Assembly: GCA_024222295.1 (NCBI GenBank)
Contig: JAAEPF010000024.1
Span: forward strand, 248,001-312,000
Direction: 5' to 3'
DNA: 64,000 bases
Source: Actinomycetes bacterium
Lineage (GTDB): Bacteria; Actinomycetota; Acidimicrobiia; Acidimicrobiales; Microtrichaceae
This document shows, one piece after another, positions 59,075 to 64,000 of the stretch; position 1 is the first letter of the stretch, and each line of letters opens with the position of its first letter. A program made the translations under genes and the position numbers. The notes beneath the pieces are model-generated. The model was not told where the DNA came from. It made no database searches and worked only from the letters and a program-made list of their open reading frames with translations.

Positions 59075-60452
59075 TGAGGGGAGCCTCCTCGGGAGCCTTC
59101 GTTGTGGTCGGGCGCTGGCGAAGCACCAGTGCTGCGCCCAGTGTTATGGGGCCGATCCTGCCGACGAGCATCAACGCCATCAACACCAGATCCTCCGCCG
59201 CTGTCAGCTGCGGTGTGACACCCATCGACATGCCGACGGTACCGAACGCGGAGATGGTTTCGAACAGGGCGTCGCCAAGTTCCTGTTGGGCCGTGACCAG
59301 CAGGGCGACGGCACCGACGACGACGAATCCGAGCGACAGCAGTGCCACGGTGATCGCCTGGCGCTGGGAGTTGCTGGGGATGGTCCGCCGGAAGGCACGC
59401 GTATCGGGGTCCCCGCGCAGCTGGGACCAGATGACCATGGCGAGGATCGCGAACGTGCCGACCTTGATGCCGCCGCTGGTGCCAGCGGATCCGGCACCGA
59501 TGAACATGAGCGCCGAGGTGATCAGCAACGACGCCGGGTGCATGTCGGCCACCTCGACGGTGGCGAAGCCTGCGGTGCGCGGCGACACCGACGCCAGGCC
59601 GGCGTTGAGCGCCTTCTCCTCCACGCCCATCGGGCCGAACGTGTCCGCGTTGGTCCATTCCAGCGCGCCGATCAGTATGAATCCCGCGACCAGCAGGGCG
59701 GCGCTGGTCGTGAGCGTGACCTTCGAGTGAAGCGTGAGCGACAACCAGCGCTGACGAATCGAGCGCTTGCTGTGGCGCCACGAGGCCACGAAGCGTGTGT
59801 GGATGTCCGACAGGACGGGGAAGCCGAGCCCGCCGAGCACGATCGAGGCCATGAGCGGCACCATGACGAGCCAGTCGGTGCGCACCGGGGCGAGTGAATT
59901 GCCGAGCAGCGAGAAGCCAGCGTTGTTGAATGCGGAGATGGAGTGGAACACGCCCCACCACGCAGAGCGTCCCCACCCCTCGCCGTAGGAAGTGGCGAAG
60001 CGGATCGTGAGCCAGATCGCCAGGCCCACCTGCACGGTCAGGGTGATGACGGCGAGCCGCACCAGCATCTGGCGCAGGTCGCCGAAGCGCAGTGAGTTGC
60101 GCTCGGTGTTGGCCACCATGGCCTGGCGCAGCCCGAGGTGGCGCGAAACCACCAGAACGATCAGTGAGGCGATCGTCATGAACCCGAGGCCGCCCAGCTC
60201 CACCAGGGCGATGATCACGAACTGGCCGAACCCGCTCCAGTGGGTGCTCGTGTCGACCACGGTGAGGCCGGTCACGCACACCGCCGAGGTTGCCGTGAAC
60301 GCGGCGTCGATGAAGCCCGTCCAGGTCCGGTCCGAGGACGACACGGGCAGGGCGAGCAGCAGAGTGCCGACGGCGATGGCGGCAAGGAAGGCCTGGACCA
60401 CGAAGCGGGCCGGAGTGCGCGCGATCGAGGCCCTGCGGGGTTTGCGCACCAT
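59067..60452 (-). CDS. TrkH/KtrB family potassium transporter
   Basis: The 461-residue membrane protein has four M1-P-M2 repeats. The filter-like loops are visible: TSAVCVTGLTVVDT, SISAFNNAGFSLLG, SVSPRTAGFATV and SAFGTVGMSMGV, each with the central Gly. It imports K+ with the KtrA-like protein encoded next. I set the start at the ATG giving MVRKPRRAS because TAGCCT lies exactly seven bases upstream (60465-60460). A longer version starting 18 bases earlier (60470) is possible. Confidence 0.93.
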   Translation of the reverse strand: MVRKPRRASIARTPARFVVQAFLAAIAVGTLLLALPVSSSDRTWTGFIDAAFTATSAVCVTGLTVVDTSTHWSGFGQFVIIALVELGGLGFMTIASLIVLVVSRHLGLRQAMVANTERNSLRFGDLRQMLVRLAVITLTVQVGLAIWLTIRFATSYGEGWGRSAWWGVFHSISAFNNAGFSLLGNSLAPVRTDWLVMVPLMASIVLGGLGFPVLSDIHTRFVASWRHSKRSIRQRWLSLTLHSKVTLTTSAALLVAGFILIGALEWTNADTFGPMGVEEKALNAGLASVSPRTAGFATVEVADMHPASLLITSALMFIGAGSAGTSGGIKVGTFAILAMVIWSQLRGDPDTRAFRRTIPSNSQRQAITVALLSLGFVVVGAVALLVTAQQELGDALFETISAFGTVGMSMGVTPQLTAAEDLVLMALMLVGRIGPITLGAALVLRQRPTTTKAPEEAPLIG

Positions 60453-60465
60453 TGGCCCGAGGCTA
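60453..60465 (-). promoter_or_regulatory. Leaderless -10 promoter element of the ktrB-like gene
   Basis: TAGCCT (60465-60460, minus) is separated by seven bases from the ATG at 60452. Confidence 0.45.
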
Positions 60466-60493
60466 GGCATTGGAGGCGCGAATTGCGGGCACC

Positions 60494-60546
60494 TAGTATC
60501 TGACGACCCGTCAGAAGTTGGCGGAAACGATTCTCAGGAGACAGCC
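60494..60546 (+). promoter_or_regulatory. Promoter, palindromic operator candidate and ribosome-binding site of the SDR gene
   Basis: TAGTAT (60494-60499) is a -10 candidate. It runs straight into the perfect inverted repeat TCTGACG-acc-CGTCAGA (60499-60515), which would cover the transcription start. CAGGAG (60535-60540) is a Shine-Dalgarno six bases before the ATG. The operator suggests control by a dimeric repressor; none is encoded nearby. Confidence 0.6.
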
Positions 60547-61461
60547 ATGGGCATGCTCGACGGCAAGGTAGCGATCGTCACCGGAGCGGGACACGGCATC
60601 GGCCGCGGTCACGCCATGGAGCTCGCGAAGCACGGAGCGAAGGTCGTCGTCAACGACCTCGGTGGCTCGGTCACCGGCGAGGGAGCGGGCCGCGACGCGG
60701 ACCTCACGGTCGAGATCATCAAGGGGCGCGGCGGCGAGGCGATCGCCAACTACGGCGATGTGTCCGACGAGGCCCAGTCCGCGGAGATGGTCGGGCAGGC
60801 CGTCTCCGAGTTGGGTCGCCTCGACATCCTGGTCAACAACGCCGGCATCGTGCGCGACGGCTCGATCTTCAATATGTCGGCCGACGACTTCGACGCCGTC
60901 ATCAAGGTGCACCTGCGGGGCTCATGGCTGCCGTGCAAGGCGGCCGGGCTGCATTGGCGCAAGCTCAACAAGGAGACCGGCGAGAAGGTCAACGGCCGCA
61001 TCATCAACACGGTCTCCGGGGCCGGGCTCACCGGAAACTTCGGCCAGTCCAACTACGCGCCGGCCAAGGCTGCCATCGCCAGCCTCACCCAGACCCTCAG
61101 CCTCGAGATGTACAAGATGGGCGTGACGGTCAACGCGGTCGGCCCGGCAGCCGCCACCCGGATCACCGGCACGATGCCCGGCGCCCCCGAGGTGATCGAG
61201 GCCGACGACGTCGCCGATGACGAATGGAACCGGATGGATCCGGCCGTGTCGTCACCGCTCGTCGCCTGGCTGGCATCCGACGAGGCCGACCACGTGACAG
61301 GTCAGGTCATCCGTGCCGTGGCCGAGAACATCATCCTGATGAAGGGATGGGAGGACGGTGCCACCATCAACAACGGCGGCAAGCGCTGGGACGCCTCCAA
61401 GCTCGGCCAGCAGCTCGCCACCGACGTGTTCGGAACCCGGGCGCCCGGGTTGCGCTACTGA
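60547..61461 (+). CDS. Short-chain dehydrogenase, 3-hydroxyacyl-CoA dehydrogenase-like
   Basis: The 304-residue classical SDR has cofactor loop IVTGAGHGIGRGHAMELA, VVVNDLGGS (the NDLGG motif seen in peroxisomal MFE2-type hydroxyacyl-CoA dehydrogenases), ILVNNAGIVRDGS, catalytic Ser in NTVSGAGLTGN and YAPAK as YxxxK. A C-terminal extension beyond residue 250 (ILMKGWEDGATINNGGKRWD) is usual for this subgroup. It likely oxidises 3-hydroxyacyl-CoA or a sterol or terpenoid alcohol. It stands alone behind a promoter with a perfect palindrome and converges with the PQQ dehydrogenase across seven bases. Confidence 0.9.
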   Translation: MGMLDGKVAIVTGAGHGIGRGHAMELAKHGAKVVVNDLGGSVTGEGAGRDADLTVEIIKGRGGEAIANYGDVSDEAQSAEMVGQAVSELGRLDILVNNAGIVRDGSIFNMSADDFDAVIKVHLRGSWLPCKAAGLHWRKLNKETGEKVNGRIINTVSGAGLTGNFGQSNYAPAKAAIASLTQTLSLEMYKMGVTVNAVGPAAATRITGTMPGAPEVIEADDVADDEWNRMDPAVSSPLVAWLASDEADHVTGQVIRAVAENIILMKGWEDGATINNGGKRWDASKLGQQLATDVFGTRAPGLRY

Positions 61462-61468
61462 GCGGGGC

Positions 61469-63829
61469 TCACTGGGGCACGAGCGTCAGGTGCAGTGACA
61501 TGTCCCCGGTCACGTTGATCCCGTGTGCGGCGTCGCCGCCGTCGCTCCAGCTGTCGAACAGGTAGAGGACGCCGTCGACGAGTGGCTTGGGCGACACCCC
61601 GATCTCGAGTTGGTCGCCGAGTATCGCCGTGTAGGTGAAGGGTGTCTCGAAGGTTGATTCGCCCACCAGCACGGTCACTCCCGGCACCGATGACGTGACC
61701 GAGATCTCGGTCGTCGCCGGCAACAGGTCCATCCTTGACTCGGTCGTCTGGCCCCGGCTGTCAGTGGCGCGGACCGCCAATTCCAGGAACGAGGGATACC
61801 CATGGCTCGGACCTTCCGTGGCTCCGGACGTCCCGGTTCCGATCGCGTGCGGATGGCTGTGGCAGTCGGTCGGCTCGTAGCAGTGGCGCAGCAGCGTCTC
61901 CCACTGCACGGACGGGCCTGAGAGCGGTCCGTCCTCGGCATCGGTGGCGACGATGTCGAACTCGATGGGCGCCCCGGCTTCCCACGGCATTGGTGTCGTG
62001 AACGTGACGTCGATCACCGGAGCTGTGTTGCCGGGGAAGAGCGTCTCGGTGGCCACGCTCGAGGCCCCGGACTCGTTGGTCACCCGCACCGACACGTCAT
62101 GGTTGTCGTTCGTGTTCAGGTTCACCGAGGCAGTCGGGCCGGTGGCGTCGTCGAAGACTCCGTCGTCGTCCAGGTCCCAGGCGAAGGTCAGGATTCCGCC
62201 ACCGGGTTGCGCCGAGCCTGACGCGTCGAGGTTCGAGGTGAACGGCAGCGGACCCTGCTGGGGTGACGCCACCAGATCGGCCACCGGTGGGGAGTCCGCA
62301 CCGACGAGCCGTTCGATGGTGCCGGTTGCGATGTCGACTCCGTAGATGTAGCCGTCGGGGGAGTCGACCAGTGCCACGATGTTGGTTCGGTACGCGACTG
62401 CCCTGGGTGGCACGTTGCGGCGCGATCCGTCCGGCTTGACCTCCACGGACCAGACATTCCCCTGCACGTAGTCCACGAAGAACAGGTCGCCGACGTACTC
62501 CGCCGGGTACTGGCCATCGGGAACGAACCGGAGCCCCGTGATCGCAGCACCGACGTGGGGCCGCGTGTAGAACAGCCACGGGTTGCTCAGGATGCTGGGT
62601 GATGCGGGATCCGAGATGAGGGTCTCGCACATGTGGTTCTCGAGTGTCTCGTAGCCGAGGTTGGTTCGGTCTCCCTCACGGCAGGGCCAGCCGAAGTTCT
62701 TGACCGGACCGTCCACGGACACGACATCGATCTCCTCGGCATAGGCCTGCCCCACGTTGCCGATGTAGATGTCCTTGCTGCCGGGGCGCTGGGTGAACCG
62801 GGTCGGGTTCCGCAGGCCGTGGGCGAGCATCTCGTCGTCATGGGCATACGGGCCGCCGTGGAGCGGGTTGTCGGCCAGCGACTCGCCTGTATCGGGATCG
62901 ATCCGCACGATCGCGCCGTTCCAGCCCAGCGGGTCCCCGGGGGTGAGCAGGTCCTGGGACCGAAGGGAGCCGCCTTCGGCGACCGAGGGATGGCCGGCGA
63001 AGCCAACGCCGTCGGGTGGATCACCACAGGCGTTCTTGGGGGTCAGGTTCGGCACGGCGGGGAACAGCTGCGTGCCGCCGTACTGTCCGTAGTCGGTTCC
63101 GGTCCAGCTGGCACCCTCACCGGAGGTCACCAGCAGCGAGCCGTCCTCCATCATCTCAACGCTGCCGATGGCGTGCGCCCCGAACTGGTAGCACCAGCGG
63201 TCGTCCACCAGCGACTCCGGTGAGCCGACCATCAACCCGTTGCTGTCAAGGGTGATCCTTGAGACCCGCGATCCGGTGACGCAGCCGTTCACCTGGTAGC
63301 TGGCGTCGCAAGCATCGCCCCAGAGGCCGGTGATGTCCCAGCTGTAGCTGGCGTAGATGTATGGCCTGGCGGGGTACTCGTTGTCGACCGTCAGGCCGAT
63401 GAGGCCGTGTTCGCCGACGCTGCGCACCTCGTCCTCCATGTCAGCGGCGATCTCGGGCGTCGGGTCGTCGATCGAATCGAAGGTTTTGATGATCCCCTTC
63501 TTCTCAGCCACGAACACCCTGCCGTCCGGGGCGAATGCAACGTTCGTCGGTGTGTCGAATCCCTCGAGCACGGTGGAGAAGATGAAGTGGTCGGCGGCGG
63601 GGTCGACCTCGAGCGTCGTCGGCAGAGTCGGCTGGGCGTTCTTGATCGGCAGCTGCGGAGAACAGGATGCTCCGAGCATGCTGACGGCGAGCACGGCTGC
63701 AAGTGCGATCCACCTGTACAGCCTTCGTGGATGTCCCGTGGTCGATGTCTCCCAGCCCTTGACAACACCGGTGGTGCGAGCACCACGGCTGTGAAACCTA
63801 TGGCTGCGCACGCGGGGGCTGCAACCCAT
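61469..63829 (-). CDS. Secreted PQQ-type (soluble glucose dehydrogenase-like) lipoprotein with PKD-like domains
   Basis: The 786-residue lipoprotein has a long basic N-region, a hydrophobic stretch and lipobox MLGASC. Residues about 80-480 form a GSDH/Yli1-like six-bladed propeller: GFDTPTNVAFAPDGRVFVAE, GEHGLIGLTVD, DGSLLVTSGEG, GLRNPTRFTQRPG and KNFGWPCREGD. Two beta-sandwich units follow: a PKD-like one (about 490-570; FAWDLDDDGVFDD, DVSVRVTNESG) and a second with LELAVRATDSRGQ. It probably oxidises sugars outside the cell or binds glycans. Start chosen at the ATG five bases after the upstream stop; the N-terminus is uncertain. Confidence 0.85.
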   Translation of the reverse strand: MGCSPRVRSHRFHSRGARTTGVVKGWETSTTGHPRRLYRWIALAAVLAVSMLGASCSPQLPIKNAQPTLPTTLEVDPAADHFIFSTVLEGFDTPTNVAFAPDGRVFVAEKKGIIKTFDSIDDPTPEIAADMEDEVRSVGEHGLIGLTVDNEYPARPYIYASYSWDITGLWGDACDASYQVNGCVTGSRVSRITLDSNGLMVGSPESLVDDRWCYQFGAHAIGSVEMMEDGSLLVTSGEGASWTGTDYGQYGGTQLFPAVPNLTPKNACGDPPDGVGFAGHPSVAEGGSLRSQDLLTPGDPLGWNGAIVRIDPDTGESLADNPLHGGPYAHDDEMLAHGLRNPTRFTQRPGSKDIYIGNVGQAYAEEIDVVSVDGPVKNFGWPCREGDRTNLGYETLENHMCETLISDPASPSILSNPWLFYTRPHVGAAITGLRFVPDGQYPAEYVGDLFFVDYVQGNVWSVEVKPDGSRRNVPPRAVAYRTNIVALVDSPDGYIYGVDIATGTIERLVGADSPPVADLVASPQQGPLPFTSNLDASGSAQPGGGILTFAWDLDDDGVFDDATGPTASVNLNTNDNHDVSVRVTNESGASSVATETLFPGNTAPVIDVTFTTPMPWEAGAPIEFDIVATDAEDGPLSGPSVQWETLLRHCYEPTDCHSHPHAIGTGTSGATEGPSHGYPSFLELAVRATDSRGQTTESRMDLLPATTEISVTSSVPGVTVLVGESTFETPFTYTAILGDQLEIGVSPKPLVDGVLYLFDSWSDGGDAAHGINVTGDMSLHLTLVPQ

Positions 63830-63834
63830 CTTGC

Positions 63835-64000
63835 CTACCGGGTCAACTCCTGGCGCGGCCTCGACCATGTGAGCACCTCTCCATCGCCACCGAGCAGCAC
63901 GGCTCCGGGGAACACCCGCAGCCGCCACGGGTCGAGCCTGAGCACGGAGAAGCCCGGCGATTCCGGTGAATCCCACCCGGGGATGATCGATGGGTCGTAT
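63835..64000 (-). CDS. C-terminal fragment of an unidentified protein, possibly pyridoxamine-phosphate-oxidase-like
   Basis: Only the last 54 residues are inside the window; the start lies to the right. The visible part has WDSPESPGFSVLRLDPWRLR, VFPGAVLLGGDGEVLTW and ends RPRQELTR. The pattern of two strands around LRLDPWRLRVFPG and GEVLTW resembles the end of some actinobacterial FMN-binding PPOX-family proteins, but this is weak. Its TAG lies five bases before the ATG chosen for the PQQ-type lipoprotein, suggesting co-transcription. Confidence 0.55.
   Translation of the reverse strand, partial: YDPSIIPGWDSPESPGFSVLRLDPWRLRVFPGAVLLGGDGEVLTWSRPRQELTR

Noticed and set aside
60453-60470. KtrB start at 60470 (MPSLGPM)
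   Set aside because: Its first codons overlap a TAGCCT box placed exactly seven bases before the next ATG, matching the start pattern used across the window.

Overview
The window is gene-dense, GC-rich chromosomal DNA from an actinobacterium. An Acidimicrobiia-type (Ilumatobacter/Acidimicrobium-like) host is an inference. It rests on the two tiny basic ribosomal proteins bL37 and bS22, a deazaflavin (F420)-type nitroreductase homologue, an Ino1-type inositol-phosphate synthase, two cytochromes P450 and many GTG/TTG starts. I see no IS element, phage gene, CRISPR array or rRNA. One tRNA (Gln-UUG) is present. Genes abut or overlap by 1-14 bases almost everywhere, and no gap exceeds about 160 bases.

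Layout. 1-2644: acyl-CoA dehydrogenase, an unknown protein and the start of an enoyl-CoA hydratase, all minus, behind a palindromic operator candidate. 2683-6452: P450, TetR, HhH-PHP phosphoesterase, bL37 and a VOC protein, all minus; the P450 start is preceded by a perfect inverted repeat. 6573-9315: ychF, DUF192, rsmI and a nitroreductase homologue. 9391-24024: a large nucleoside uptake and salvage region (BMP lipoprotein ABC transporter, cdd, deoA, adenosine-kinase-like PfkB, upp, add, deoC, PGM2-like mutase, PNP) with a HAD hydrolase and an acyltransferase inside it. 24084-36818: a surface-polysaccharide locus in two blocks separated by tatD-rsmA-ispE and bS22. It holds an O-antigen-ligase/Wzz/pseudo-kinase fusion, a second Wzz/pseudo-kinase, a flippase, a CelD-like acyltransferase, a polyprenyl-phosphate sugar transferase, a glycosyltransferase and an FkbM methyltransferase.

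36809-46679: tRNA-Gln, a truncated glmU, prs, rplY, pth, EamA, mfd, a SurA-like lipoprotein and mazG. 46689-57607: ino1, a second P450, an OafA/SGNH acyltransferase, eno, ftsB, an orphan CoxL-like molybdoprotein and a DrrAB-type ABC exporter. 57624-60452: an atypical SDR and a Ktr/Trk potassium system. 60499-64000: an SDR under a second perfect palindrome, a secreted PQQ-type sugar dehydrogenase lipoprotein with PKD-like domains, and the 3' end of a further gene.

The genes fit together in three modules. Nucleosides imported by the BMP system can be deaminated (cdd, add), phosphorolysed (deoA, PNP), isomerised (PGM2-like mutase) and cleaved (deoC), or reused through PRPP (prs, upp) and kinase steps. 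The polysaccharide genes cover lipid-linked initiation, elongation, flipping, polymerisation and length control. The housekeeping genes (mfd, rsmA, rsmI, pth, rplY, ychF, eno) fill the spaces.

The strongest window-wide signal is a -10-like hexamer (usually TANNNT) placed 6-9 bases before the start codon of at least 18 genes. That geometry predicts leaderless mRNAs. The other main curiosities are the tRNA wedged between fkbM and glmU, the missing acetyltransferase half of GlmU, the three-part ligase/Wzz/pseudo-kinase fusion, mirror-image -10 boxes between HAD and add, and three palindromic operator candidates.
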